Assembly (NCBI RefSeq): GCF_004348825.1
Contig: NZ_SMJU01000005.1
Span: 1-64,000 of the forward strand
Direction of reading: 5' to 3'
DNA length: 64,000 nt
From: Arundinibacter roseus
GTDB taxonomy: Bacteria > Bacteroidota > Bacteroidia > Cytophagales > Spirosomataceae
The stretch's first letter is position 1; every line of letters starts with the position of its first letter. A model generated the notes under the pieces. The model saw only the letters and a program-made list of their open reading frames with translations. It did no database searches and was not told the DNA's origin. Below are positions 54,092 to 63,752 of this stretch, one piece after another. The position numbers and the translations under genes were made by a program.

Positions 54092-57000
54092 ATGACCCGC
54101 TTCCTCCTTGCCCGCCCGATTGCTACGTTTGTGGTTGCCTTTACGCTCATGGGCCTCGGGCTGATCACGCTCCGGCAGCTCCCGATTTCGCTACTACCCG
54201 ACATCCCGATTCCTGAACTTACCGTGCAGGCCTCCTACCCGGCAGCCGACGCCCGGCAGATTGAACAGTTGGTGGCCCTGCCGCTGCGCAATCAGCTTCT
54301 GCAGCTGCATCATCTGGACGACCTCGAAGCGGTGTCGCAGGACGGGCAGGTGACCGTGAAGCTACGCCTCGACTACGGCACAGATGTAGATTTGGCGTAT
54401 CTGGAAGCCAATGAAAAAATTGACCTCCTGATGAGTCAGTTTCCGCGCGACATGGAACGGCCCCGCGTGGTAAAAGCCGGCGCGGGCGACTTGCCCGTGT
54501 TTGTGTTGAACGTGTGGGCAGCGAATGGCGACAGCGCCGATTTTATTGAGGTCAGCAGCTTTGCCGAACAGGTGATCCGCAAGCGGCTCGAACAATTGCC
54601 GGATATTGCCCTGGTAGACCGCTCCGGTGCGGCCGAGGGCGAGTGGCTCATTCGCCCCGATCTCAACCGCCTGCGGGCCGCCGGTCTCACCACCGACGAG
54701 CTCAGCGACGCACTCCGCAGCCGAACGGCCAATTTGGGCAGTCTTACCATCCGAGAGGGGGCCTATGAGTATAGCATTCAACTGGCTGAGCCTTTGCAAT
54801 CGGCTGAGGAGCTTACAAACACCTATTTGCTGGCAGGCAAAGAAAGCCCGCGTTTGGTGCGTTTGGGCGATTTTGCCACCGTCATGCGGCAGGAACAACC
54901 CGAAGCCGGATTCCACACATTCAACGGGCAACGGGCTATGGCACTGGCAATTATCAAGCGGTCTGATGCGCAGGTGCTGGACCTGCAGGCCGAGTTGGCG
55001 GAGCAGGTCGAGCAGTTTCGGCACGACTACCCTTCCCTGCGGTTTGAGGTAAGTCAGGATCAAACGACCCTGCTGGCAATCTCAATCTCGAACCTGGAAG
55101 GTAGCCTGCTTACCGGGGCACTGCTTACGTTGCTAATGGTTTTTTTATTCATGAATTCCCGACGAATTTTACTCATTATTGCCGTGCTGATTCCGGTGTC
55201 GCTTGCCATCACGATGCTGGCTTTTTATGGATTGGGGCTTTCCATCAACATTGTTTCGCTGGCCGGGCTCGTGTTGGGTATTGGGGAAATCATCGACAGC
55301 GCCATTATTATTATTGAAAATATTGAGCAACAGCGCGAGCGCGGCCTGTCCGTAGCCGACGCCTGCGTAGAAGGTACGGGCGAGGTCATCGGCCCGCTTT
55401 TTACCTCCGTTTTGACCAATTCGGCGGTGTTTTTGCCTTTGCTTTTTTTGAGTGGAATTGCCGGTGCGCTCTTTTTTGATCAGGCCGTCTCCGTAACGCT
55501 GGCTTTGGGCATCTCGCTTTTGGCCTCCTACACGCTCGTTCCGGTGATGTATCATCGGCTTTACCGTCGGCAGGAGACGTTTCGCCCCACGACTACCCGC
55601 TTGATGCGGGCGGCAGATTCGTTTTATAACCGGGTATTTACGGCTGCTTTTCGGTATCGGCGCGGTGTATTGGTTGGCTGCGGGCTGCTGTTGGCGGGTG
55701 CCGGGTGGATCGGTCTAAAAATTCCCAAAAGCGGCATGCCCGAGCTGAGCCGTACCGAACTGGAATGGGCTGTGGACTGGAACGAGCCGATTTCTCCTCA
55801 GGAAAACAGCCGCCGGATTCAGTCGCTGCTGCGTTCAATCGGGCCGCTTTCGGGCACAGTAAATGCCTATGTAGGTGCGCAGGATTTTTTGTTAAATCCC
55901 CGACTCAATCAGGCGCCGTCGGAAGCCTTGATTTTATTTAAAGTAAACAGCACCGCTGATTATGAAAATCTTATAGAAAAATTACGCCAAAAAACCGCTC
56001 AGCATTTTCCTGCCGCTACCAATAGTTTCAGGCCCGCCCAAAACGTTTTTGAACAGCTCTTTCAAACCAACGAAGCGGATCTTATTGTGCGGGTTTTTGA
56101 CGGGCAATCGCAGCAAAGCCCTGAACAGGCGCAGGTACGTCAGGCCACCGACCTTCTTCAAAAAGCAGGATTCAGCGTGCCCACGCCGCCCACCCGCCGC
56201 CGCATTTTGCTCACGCTTTCCGACGAAAAACTGGCGATTTATCAAGTTGCACGCGAAAGCCTTTACCAACGCCTTGCCACGGCCTTTGGCCAAAGCCCCG
56301 TAACTACCCTCCAAAACGGACAGCAGCAGTGGCCCGTGGTGATGGGGCAACTGAGTGAGGCGAACCTGGACAGCATTCTTGCCCATACTTTTGTGACTAC
56401 TCAAATGGGCACAGGTATTCCAATAAAAAACCTATTGACTTATCGCTTTGCGGAAGACTTCGCCGCGCGCCGACTGGGTAAAGAAGGAGCCTACGTAGCG
56501 CTTGAACCGATATTGTTACAAACGAGTCAGGAGTTGCCCCCGCACCAAATCGCCCAAAAAGCTCTGGCACAGGCTACTGGTTTTTCGTTTGATTTTGCGG
56601 GAAGTTATTTCCGAAATCAAGCCTATTTGCTTGAACTCGGCTGGGTTATTCTGATTGCGGTGGCGATGTTGTTTTTTATTTTGGCGGCCCAATTTGAATC
56701 GCTGCTCCAACCGTTTATCGTGCTGCTGACCATCGTGTTTGGCACTACGGGTGCGCTTGCGCTGCTCTACCTAAGTGGCGGCAGCCTCAACATCATGTCC
56801 GGCGTCGGCCTTGTGGTGCTGATTGGCCTGCTGGACAATGATTCTATTCTGAAAATTGACACGATGAACCGTTCGTTGGGCAAACTTTCGCTCATGGAAT
56901 CGATTCGGGAAGGCGGTCAGCGGCGGCTGCAATCGCAACTCATGACTTATTTCACCACCGTGCTGGGTCTGCTGCCTGTACTTTGGGCCGCAGGACTTGG

Positions 57001-57121
57001 AGCTGAATTGCAAAAACCACTTGCACTTACCGTACTCGGCGGTATGACGCTGGGCGTGCTTATTTCCTGGACGTTTATTCCGTTGATGTATTGGTGGCTA
57101 CAAAAGGGAAAGGAGGAATAG
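54092..57121 (+). CDS. RND efflux transporter permease
   Basis: 1009 residues with the AcrB/MexB layout: TM1 (ATFVVAFTLMGLGLITL), a periplasmic porter loop with LPISLLPDIPIPELTVQASYPAADARQIEQLV, TM2-6 including GLVLGIGEIIDSAIIIIENIEQQRE (TM4), a second loop, and TM8-12 near the C-terminus (VGLVVLIGLLDNDSILKIDTMNR). It should use the proton gradient to pump small molecules from periplasm or membrane. It lies 9 bp after the TolC-like gene, so they are co-transcribed with the adaptor upstream. Substrate unknown. It is a distant relative of the orphan pump at 40901-44002. Confidence 0.95.
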   Translation: MTRFLLARPIATFVVAFTLMGLGLITLRQLPISLLPDIPIPELTVQASYPAADARQIEQLVALPLRNQLLQLHHLDDLEAVSQDGQVTVKLRLDYGTDVDLAYLEANEKIDLLMSQFPRDMERPRVVKAGAGDLPVFVLNVWAANGDSADFIEVSSFAEQVIRKRLEQLPDIALVDRSGAAEGEWLIRPDLNRLRAAGLTTDELSDALRSRTANLGSLTIREGAYEYSIQLAEPLQSAEELTNTYLLAGKESPRLVRLGDFATVMRQEQPEAGFHTFNGQRAMALAIIKRSDAQVLDLQAELAEQVEQFRHDYPSLRFEVSQDQTTLLAISISNLEGSLLTGALLTLLMVFLFMNSRRILLIIAVLIPVSLAITMLAFYGLGLSINIVSLAGLVLGIGEIIDSAIIIIENIEQQRERGLSVADACVEGTGEVIGPLFTSVLTNSAVFLPLLFLSGIAGALFFDQAVSVTLALGISLLASYTLVPVMYHRLYRRQETFRPTTTRLMRAADSFYNRVFTAAFRYRRGVLVGCGLLLAGAGWIGLKIPKSGMPELSRTELEWAVDWNEPISPQENSRRIQSLLRSIGPLSGTVNAYVGAQDFLLNPRLNQAPSEALILFKVNSTADYENLIEKLRQKTAQHFPAATNSFRPAQNVFEQLFQTNEADLIVRVFDGQSQQSPEQAQVRQATDLLQKAGFSVPTPPTRRRILLTLSDEKLAIYQVARESLYQRLATAFGQSPVTTLQNGQQQWPVVMGQLSEANLDSILAHTFVTTQMGTGIPIKNLLTYRFAEDFAARRLGKEGAYVALEPILLQTSQELPPHQIAQKALAQATGFSFDFAGSYFRNQAYLLELGWVILIAVAMLFFILAAQFESLLQPFIVLLTIVFGTTGALALLYLSGGSLNIMSGVGLVVLIGLLDNDSILKIDTMNRSLGKLSLMESIREGGQRRLQSQLMTYFTTVLGLLPVLWAAGLGAELQKPLALTVLGGMTLGVLISWTFIPLMYWWLQKGKEE

Positions 57122-57241
57122 CCCTAAAATTCTTTCCCTAACTCTTGCTGGTACGAACCGAAATAAATCGTCCGTATTTTAGTTACATCATTGGTATATC
57201 TGCCCGATGATGATCCTAAAAAGCTACAAAATCAGATTTCC

Positions 57242-58204
57242 ATGAAAAAACGTACTTGTTTCGGCCTGTTTTGCTTCTTGGCGACCACTGCCTGCACGCA
57301 GTCGATTCCTTCTCAAAACCCGCTTTCGGGCGGTGAACTGCTCTTTCAGTCGGGTTTTGAAGCCGGCGTAACGGTGGTGCTGCGCGGTGCTGAGGCGGAT
57401 ATAATCGGGGCGGACGCTTCACTTACGAAGCCCAATGATTGGGTTACGGATCTTGACAATCATCCTGAGATAGGTAACTTTAATTTACAATATCAGGGAG
57501 GCGATAGTACGCAACGCTACGCGCGGATTATTCAGGAGCCGGGCAATCCGACCAACAGGGTGTTGCACTTTTGGCTTGACGGCCCTAATGTGGACAATTC
57601 CAAGGGAAGAATTCAGGCAAATTTATATGGCAATCGGGGCATGAAGGCATTTTCGCAATCCGTCAGGATGTATTTACCTGATGATTTTAATACCGTACGT
57701 ACTTACCCAAAAGCCATTCATTGGCTCACAATTGCCGAATTCTGGAACAACATTACGTGGAGCCAAAGCGTACCGCACCGCTTTCGGATTACGCTCGGCC
57801 TCGGCAAACCTACCCCACAAACGGGCGATCTACGCTTTATTCTTGATGCACAGGATTGTGAACTTTTTGCCGATAACAGCCAAAAATACACGACGATTTG
57901 GGCCGAAAGCAACCCCGAAGTAAAAGTACCAATCGGCAAATGGTTTACGATGAACTACTACTACAAGGAAGGCGACCGCAGCACCGGACGATTCTACATG
58001 AGCATTATTCCGGAGGGAGAAAAGGAAGTGGTGGTTTTTGATGTAACCAACATCACCCACAATACTCAGGACCCATCGCCCGATGGCGTTTCGGATTTTA
58101 ATCCATTAAAACTTTACACGTCCAAAGATTTGATTCAGTACATGAAAAGTCAGGGGAAAACTTTACAGATTTATTGGGACGATTTTAAGCTGCAAAAGCA
58201 TTGA
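57242..58204 (+). CDS. Secreted concanavalin-like (polysaccharide lyase-type) lipoprotein
   Basis: 320 residues from the ATG at 57242. The frame opens at 57191, but the later start gives a lipoprotein signal (MKKRTCFGLFCFLATTAC). The mature part looks like a beta-jelly-roll of the polysaccharide lyase/glucanase clan: LLFQSGFEAGV, VLHFWLDGPN, KGRIQANLYGNRGMK, GKWFTMNYYYKEGD, and the ending LQIYWDDFKLQKH. I cannot pick a family or catalytic residues with confidence. It stands alone between the efflux operon and mdh. Confidence 0.7.
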   Translation: MKKRTCFGLFCFLATTACTQSIPSQNPLSGGELLFQSGFEAGVTVVLRGAEADIIGADASLTKPNDWVTDLDNHPEIGNFNLQYQGGDSTQRYARIIQEPGNPTNRVLHFWLDGPNVDNSKGRIQANLYGNRGMKAFSQSVRMYLPDDFNTVRTYPKAIHWLTIAEFWNNITWSQSVPHRFRITLGLGKPTPQTGDLRFILDAQDCELFADNSQKYTTIWAESNPEVKVPIGKWFTMNYYYKEGDRSTGRFYMSIIPEGEKEVVVFDVTNITHNTQDPSPDGVSDFNPLKLYTSKDLIQYMKSQGKTLQIYWDDFKLQKH

Positions 58205-58344
58205 AATTTTGGTTTCAAAAAAAGCCAACTAAACCTTCAAACGTATTTTTACGCAAAAAATAAGCCACGAAATAGGGTTAAACAAAATATGTGTTCTAAT
58301 TTTAGACCGAAAATTTTTGTTCACGTTTTTACTATAATTTTATC

Positions 58345-59271
58345 ATGAAAATAACCGTCGTAGGCGCAGGAGCCGTAGGAGCCACCACCGCCGACAACAT
58401 TATTCGCCGGGAGTTGGCCGAAGAGGTAGTGCTTTTGGATATCAAAGAAGGAGTTGCCGAGGGAAAATCCCTGGATATGTACCAAACTGCCGCTTTGCTG
58501 GGCTTCAATACCCGGCCGATCGGCTCCACCAACGATTACGAAAAAACGAAAGGTTCTGACGTAGTCGTGATTACCTCCGGGCTGCCCCGCAAGCCCGGCA
58601 TGACCCGCGAAGAACTGATCGGCATCAATGCTGGTATCGTGAAGTCGGTGACTGAGAATATCCTGAAATATTCGCCCAAAGCGATCATTCTGGTCGTTTC
58701 CAACCCTATGGACACGATGACCTATTTGGCATTGCGCGAGTCGGGTATTCCCAAAAAACGCATCATAGGTATGGGCGGCGCACTCGATAGCGCTCGTTTC
58801 AAAACCTACCTGGCGCTGGAAATGAACGTCTCTCCCAACGATATTCACGGCATGGTGATTGGCGGCCACGGCGATACAACAATGATTCCATTGACTCGCC
58901 TGGCAACGTATAATGGTATTCCGGTTAGCCGTTTCATAGCGGCTGACAAGCTCGAAAAAGTAGCTGCCGATACGATGGTTGGCGGTGCTACGCTTACCAA
59001 ACTGATCGGTACGTCGGCCTGGTACGCACCCGGTGCAGCGAGCGCTATGATCGTGGAAAGCATTGTCCGCAACCAACGCCGCATTGTGCCTTGCAGTGTG
59101 ATGCTGAATGGTGAATATGGTCAAAAAGATATTTGCATGGGCGTACCCGTGGTGATCGGTAAAGGCGGCTGGGAGAAAATCATTAACCTGCGTTTGAGCG
59201 ATGCCGAGAAAGCAGCGTTCGCTAAGTCGGCAGACGCCGTGCGGTCGATGAATGCCGCGCTGGACGCTTGA
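58345..59271 (+). CDS. mdh: Malate dehydrogenase
   Basis: 308 residues of the LDH-like malate dehydrogenase group. The Rossmann motif GAGAVG (7-12) and D32 point to NAD. Substrate and catalytic residues are in place: R82 and R88 (LPRKPGMTREEL), N120 (VVSNPMD), R151 (GALDSARF) and the catalytic pair D148/H175 (GGHGDTTM). It interconverts malate and oxaloacetate in the citric acid cycle. It has its own terminator. Confidence 0.97.
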   Translation: MKITVVGAGAVGATTADNIIRRELAEEVVLLDIKEGVAEGKSLDMYQTAALLGFNTRPIGSTNDYEKTKGSDVVVITSGLPRKPGMTREELIGINAGIVKSVTENILKYSPKAIILVVSNPMDTMTYLALRESGIPKKRIIGMGGALDSARFKTYLALEMNVSPNDIHGMVIGGHGDTTMIPLTRLATYNGIPVSRFIAADKLEKVAADTMVGGATLTKLIGTSAWYAPGAASAMIVESIVRNQRRIVPCSVMLNGEYGQKDICMGVPVVIGKGGWEKIINLRLSDAEKAAFAKSADAVRSMNAALDA

Positions 59272-59296
59272 TTTGGACTTTGATTTTTAGTTTGAT

Positions 59297-59340
59297 AAAA
59301 ACGGGTGTAGCTACTAGTAGCTCTATACCCGTTTTTATTT
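59297..59340 (+). terminator. Terminator of mdh
   Basis: AAAAACGGGT at 59297-59306 pairs with ACCCGTTTTT near 59327-59336, with an inner GTAGCTAC/GTAGCT stem. The T-run is followed by ATTTTTA. It lies 25 bp after the mdh stop. Confidence 0.85.
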
Positions 59341-59421
59341 TTACAGACAAAATGATTATTGAAAATATTTGGTAAAAATTTACAAAAAGTGTGAATAGCT
59401 ATATTCAAACCCATTTAAACG

Positions 59422-59646
59422 ATGACTTTTGAGAAATTGACACCTGAGGAATTAACAGATGGATTTATATTTCCTGCTGTTGCACTTTTGCCTTCTGAAA
59501 GAGCCGAAATGGCGCAGGAATTAGAAACAATCCGTCGGGAACGTAGTTCGAGGCGAACTGTTGAACAGCAACGAAATGATATACAAACCTACCTATCAAA
59601 TCGAAATCTGATACTGCAAAATCCAGGCGCCCCGCCGACCGCTTGA
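59422..59646 (+). CDS. Small hypothetical protein
   Basis: 74 residues, highly charged and helical (LPSERAEMAQELETIRRERSSRRTVEQQRNDI). Its start MTFEKLTPEELTDGFIFPAVALLPSE looks like short conserved proteins of the phylum, but I cannot name a family. The last 51 bp overlap the 3' end of the convergent porin gene. It has no Sec signal. The chance that it is a chance frame is real. Confidence 0.5.
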   Translation: MTFEKLTPEELTDGFIFPAVALLPSERAEMAQELETIRRERSSRRTVEQQRNDIQTYLSNRNLILQNPGAPPTA

Positions 59647-60975
59647 CGTAAGGTTCGTTGAGGTAGAATTTGCTTCAAAAATCGGGCGGTTTTCATAATT
59701 CAGGCTGAGCTTGGCCGTATGTCCTTTGATAAGCCAATTCAGGCCGACATTGTATAGATTCATAGTGCTGTTCAGTCGGTCGTAATTGGCAAACTGCCCC
59801 GAGGCAAACGGCTGAATTGTCCCCTGCGACCCCAGCAAATTGTCGGAAAATTTATAACCAACCTGTGCGTATATAACCAAACCGTTACCAAACATTGGAT
59901 AGGCATTTCCCTGCGTTCCGCCCACGCCCGGCAGCGGCTGAGTGGTGCCCGTAGCAGGGTTCATCAGACCATTGTAGCGGAGGTATCCACGGCCATAATC
60001 CGTAGAAAAATAGCCTGCGTATGACGAAATCGCCGTTCCTTTTTCTTTATTCAAAGGCATATCCAAATAGGCCGCCACGGACCACAAATTCATGTGATTG
60101 TAAACCGTATCCTGCCCGTTTTTATGCCAGGTTGCATTTTTCTGAGAAATAATCCCTGCTTCCAGATTAAGCACTTTCCGTTTACCCAGGTACGTTCCCG
60201 TCATGTATCCGGGGGTGGTATTATCTTCTATGTCAAAGAAATTATAGATGAATAGTCCCTGAAATTGTTTTTTATGATTTCGCTGCGCAAACACCGCATT
60301 TGACCCAAGTGCGGGCGGAGTAGCCCCATTGGTTTCGATCGGAAACGGATCGCTTATGTCTATACGGTAATTGAATTTCCCTATTTGTCCGCGGCTGTAT
60401 ACGCTTAGTTTACGGGCAAACTGATCTGTTTGGTCAACGGTAGCCTGTGCAAAAACCGGCACATCCATCGTCAGAATTGTGCCGATGCCCGGCTGAGAAA
60501 AGCGTGAAAGTCCACCCACGATTGTAAGCCCGCCGCCCAATCGGATAAAGTTGGTTCCTTGTCGTTGCACTTCATATTCGCCGACCGCATCATGAAAAAA
60601 CGCCGCAACTTTCCGGTTGCTCGGGGTTCCGGTGGTAGAATAGCCTGGAAACGCATTGTTTTTATTGAAGTTGTTCATGCCAAACTGCGTATATAAAAAT
60701 ACTCGGTCGGTGATTTGCCCAAACATTTGAATACGAGTTCGCCGCAGGCCGATGTCGAAGGTTTGGGCGGCGGCATCGCTCAGGACGGTAGTTCCGGGAT
60801 TATTATTGTTGAGGCGGAGCCAGGTTTGGTTTAAAAAAGTTACTTTAAAGTAATGAGAACCGGACTCATTGAGCGCATAGCGGAGGTCCGTACGGGTATT
60901 GGGTTCTTCACTTTTTTTTGTTTGGGAAAAAGCCGGGAAAGTCAGAAGAATTAAGATCCAAAGGGTATGTTTCAT
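59596..60975 (-). CDS. Porin, OprP/O-like
   Basis: 459 residues with a signal peptide (1-17, ending AFSQT). The protein reads as a beta-barrel of alternating aromatic strands (YFKVTFLNQTWLRLNN, DIGLRRTRIQMFGQITDRV, FLYTQFGMNN, VYAQVGYKFS-like stretches, TAKLSLNYENRPIF). It ends with a short C-terminal strand (WILQYQISI). This is the phosphate-selective porin O and P family layout; the solute is unknown. The gene is followed by a convergent small gene and preceded by about 230 bp of non-coding DNA. Confidence 0.85.
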   Translation of the reverse strand: MKHTLWILILLTFPAFSQTKKSEEPNTRTDLRYALNESGSHYFKVTFLNQTWLRLNNNNPGTTVLSDAAAQTFDIGLRRTRIQMFGQITDRVFLYTQFGMNNFNKNNAFPGYSTTGTPSNRKVAAFFHDAVGEYEVQRQGTNFIRLGGGLTIVGGLSRFSQPGIGTILTMDVPVFAQATVDQTDQFARKLSVYSRGQIGKFNYRIDISDPFPIETNGATPPALGSNAVFAQRNHKKQFQGLFIYNFFDIEDNTTPGYMTGTYLGKRKVLNLEAGIISQKNATWHKNGQDTVYNHMNLWSVAAYLDMPLNKEKGTAISSYAGYFSTDYGRGYLRYNGLMNPATGTTQPLPGVGGTQGNAYPMFGNGLVIYAQVGYKFSDNLLGSQGTIQPFASGQFANYDRLNSTMNLYNVGLNWLIKGHTAKLSLNYENRPIFEANSTSTNLTSSGRRGAWILQYQISI

Positions 60976-61140
60976 GTTAAAATTAATGATTTATCCGTCA
61001 AATGAATGATTCAAAGGACGGACTACGGAGTTAATGAGTGATTAAATCGGTATTAAAAAGTGCTTAAAAAGGACTATAAACAGCGATTAGATTCACAAAA
61101 AAACAACTATAAAGTAGTTATAAAAAATTTAGCCCAAAAC

Positions 61141-61177
61141 AAAAAGCCTGTCATGGATCTACCACAACAGGCTTTTT
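61141..61177 (-). terminator. Terminator of the zinc metalloprotease gene
   Basis: AAAAAGCCTGT (61141-61151) pairs with ACAGGCTTTTT (61167-61177). On the minus strand the stem ends in a T-run. It lies 25 bp after the stop of the protease gene. Confidence 0.85.
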
Positions 61178-61202
61178 GGAACGTACCGTATTTTTATTCA
61201 CC

Positions 61203-63674
61203 TCATCGCTGTTCCCAGGTACAGGCAGGTTCGAGCCATTCCTGACCGGGATCAATCGGCGCTCCGTCCGGAATCGCAACGGATTTTTCTCGGATTTCTG
61301 TTTCCAGTTCACCGTTCATAAAACGGTCGATTTGACGAAGTGCAAATTGGTAATGCGCCCGGTGCTGTTCATCAATACCATATTGCTTTTGATCTATCCA
61401 GTTTTTGAGTTCGGTTAGTTTAAACAGACCCATCGAACGAGCCGCTGCTGATGCTTCCGAAGCCGAAACCAACGAAAATAGCTGATGTAAAATCTGACTT
61501 TCGGTTTGTCTCCGAATAGCTGCCTGATAACTCTCACGTACCACGATTTTGTTTTTCCAGGTTTCTTCCAGCAGCGCATCAAGTACTTCCCCAAGGCCGG
61601 GCAAAGTGGAATCCAACGCTTTCTGACTTTCGAGCCGGCTTGCTCGTTGCGGATGCAAAAGCAAGCTCAACATCAGGTTTGTGGCCGCTTCGGCCGGCGC
61701 CATAGGATCGAATGTAAGACCGGTTTTTCCGGCAAACAACTCACGTGAGTTGCCGTTATACCCAAATGGACGCGGCGGCAGGAGCGCCACCACCGAACGC
61801 GGCAAAGCCAGAACATCCGGTTTTATGGAGTTCAGCAATGCACGAAGGGCACGCCGTTGTTCACCACCTTCTACGGATATCTGTGACACTTGTCCGTCGC
61901 CTCTGAGTGCATAAGTATAATCGACTCCGCCAAGCACCTTAGTTGCGGCCTCTACCTGATACCGATGAAACAAATACATAGGCACGAGCACTTCCTGCAA
62001 GGTAGCGAGAGGCATACCTGCCGGAATTTTCTTCTCAGAAAACTGGTTGAGCGCAATTTTACGCACCCGCATCACTCGTTCCAGTTCATCCACGGCATTT
62101 TCTCCTCCGTCCCACAGATGGGTTTTTGAGTGAGAACTTCCGGCGGGGCGGGCATCCTGATCGGTCAGAAACGCCTGCCCGCTTTTGAGGTACTCCTGAA
62201 TAATGGCATTCAGCGAATCCGCCTCCTGACTGCCTTCCTCAAACTCCCTATAGGCATAATTGATCGCAATTTTATCCCACTCACCAATTCCGACAGCATA
62301 GGCTTCTGTCAAATCCAGAGTCGTATCGTTCTTGATTTCTACGTGCGGATGTGGGTAGTCCATCACCGACGCCCGGGTACGGGTGCTTGCAATGTAGTTG
62401 TGCGGTAGCCCAAGGGTATGCCCCACTTCATGAGCCGAGAGTTGCCTTAAACGGGCCAGAGAAAGCTCCATCATTTCGTCCGAAACGTCCTTTCCCTCTT
62501 CGTATTTAGCTACCAATCCCTGTGCAATCAGGAAGTCCTGACGCACGCGCAACGAACCCAACGTTACTTTTCCTTTCAGAATCTCTCCCGTGCGTGGATC
62601 CATGATGCTGCCTCCGTAGGACCAACCCCGCGTGGAGCGGTGCACCCACTGAATTAAATTATAGCGAATATCCATTGGATCGGCATCTGCTGGCAAAAGT
62701 TTTACCTGAAACGCATTGATAAAACCGGCAGCTTCAAACGCATCGTTCCACCAGGCAGCGCCCTCCATCAGTGCCGACCGAATGGGCTCAGGCGTACCGG
62801 GGTCCATATAATAGATAATGGGTTCTTCGGCCTCACTTCGGGCGGCTGTCGGATCCTTCTTTTTGAGTCGGTGGCGCACGGCATAGCTCTTGCTGAGCGG
62901 GTCGCCTACGGGTGATGAATAATCATAAAACTCAATGCCATTGACACCTGAACGAGGATCAAAAGCACGGGTCTTATAATTTGCATCGGGCAACTGTACA
63001 AACGAATGGTGCTGATGCATAGTTACAGCGGTAGGTGTAGGCACCACCGAACGCAGGTAACCTCCGGGATTATCGCCTGTCAAAGTAATTATGGTTTCAA
63101 ACTCTGTATTTTGGGGAAAATTTTTGGTCCGATCCATGAAGAGTGCGGAGCGCGACCCATCCAGTTTGTAGCTTCCCTGCCGACTGCGACTGATGGCCTG
63201 TACAGCGCCTACGGCATCCTGCATCAGAAATGGTGTGAGTTCGACAAGCACCCGACCATCCGTTTCTGCGGCGATTTCAAATCCCCAATGCACCGAACGG
63301 GCGAAGGATTCTTCCACGGCTTTTTTTTCAAGCGGATCCTGACTCAGCGCCCGATACATGTAATTGGGCTCAACCATCAGGATTTTGGGACCGCTTCGCT
63401 GAAATTTTACAATGTGTTCGCTCCCAAGCCGCCCCCGATCCAGGCCAATATCATTGGAACCTACTCCTTGTGCAAGGGTTGGATAATACAGCAGTTCTGT
63501 GTCAAGCTGAGCAATTTCCAGCCAGATTTTGCCTTTCTTGGCATCCCAGTAAAAAGCCAAAAAACCTTCCTGCTTTTCCATTCCAGCGGTAAAGCTTTCG
63601 ATGGTTGAGGACTGAGCCCAAATCCCTGGACTTAGTAACAACAAAGTAAATAAGATAAAGGAGAATTTTCGCAT
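61203..63674 (-). CDS. Secreted zinc-dependent metalloprotease
   Basis: 823 residues with a signal peptide (1-20, ending IWAQ). N-terminal beta-rich DUF5117-like region, then a gluzincin/metzincin-type catalytic domain with HEVGHTLGLPHN (H415, E416, H419, and the third His in LPHN) and a downstream VMDYPHP. Family members (EcxA-related zinc-dependent metalloproteases with DUF4953) are common in Bacteroidetes and are exported. The C-terminal ~150 residues are helical and lack a type IX sorting domain. The substrate is unknown. The gene stands alone with its own terminator. Confidence 0.9.
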   Translation of the reverse strand: MRKFSFILFTLLLLSPGIWAQSSTIESFTAGMEKQEGFLAFYWDAKKGKIWLEIAQLDTELLYYPTLAQGVGSNDIGLDRGRLGSEHIVKFQRSGPKILMVEPNYMYRALSQDPLEKKAVEESFARSVHWGFEIAAETDGRVLVELTPFLMQDAVGAVQAISRSRQGSYKLDGSRSALFMDRTKNFPQNTEFETIITLTGDNPGGYLRSVVPTPTAVTMHQHHSFVQLPDANYKTRAFDPRSGVNGIEFYDYSSPVGDPLSKSYAVRHRLKKKDPTAARSEAEEPIIYYMDPGTPEPIRSALMEGAAWWNDAFEAAGFINAFQVKLLPADADPMDIRYNLIQWVHRSTRGWSYGGSIMDPRTGEILKGKVTLGSLRVRQDFLIAQGLVAKYEEGKDVSDEMMELSLARLRQLSAHEVGHTLGLPHNYIASTRTRASVMDYPHPHVEIKNDTTLDLTEAYAVGIGEWDKIAINYAYREFEEGSQEADSLNAIIQEYLKSGQAFLTDQDARPAGSSHSKTHLWDGGENAVDELERVMRVRKIALNQFSEKKIPAGMPLATLQEVLVPMYLFHRYQVEAATKVLGGVDYTYALRGDGQVSQISVEGGEQRRALRALLNSIKPDVLALPRSVVALLPPRPFGYNGNSRELFAGKTGLTFDPMAPAEAATNLMLSLLLHPQRASRLESQKALDSTLPGLGEVLDALLEETWKNKIVVRESYQAAIRRQTESQILHQLFSLVSASEASAAARSMGLFKLTELKNWIDQKQYGIDEQHRAHYQFALRQIDRFMNGELETEIREKSVAIPDGAPIDPGQEWLEPACTWEQR

Positions 63675-63752
63675 AGCATCATCAATTAGGCAAAGTTAAG
63701 GGGTTGAATATACTCTAATTTCACACACTTCGCCACCTATTGCTATACGTGA

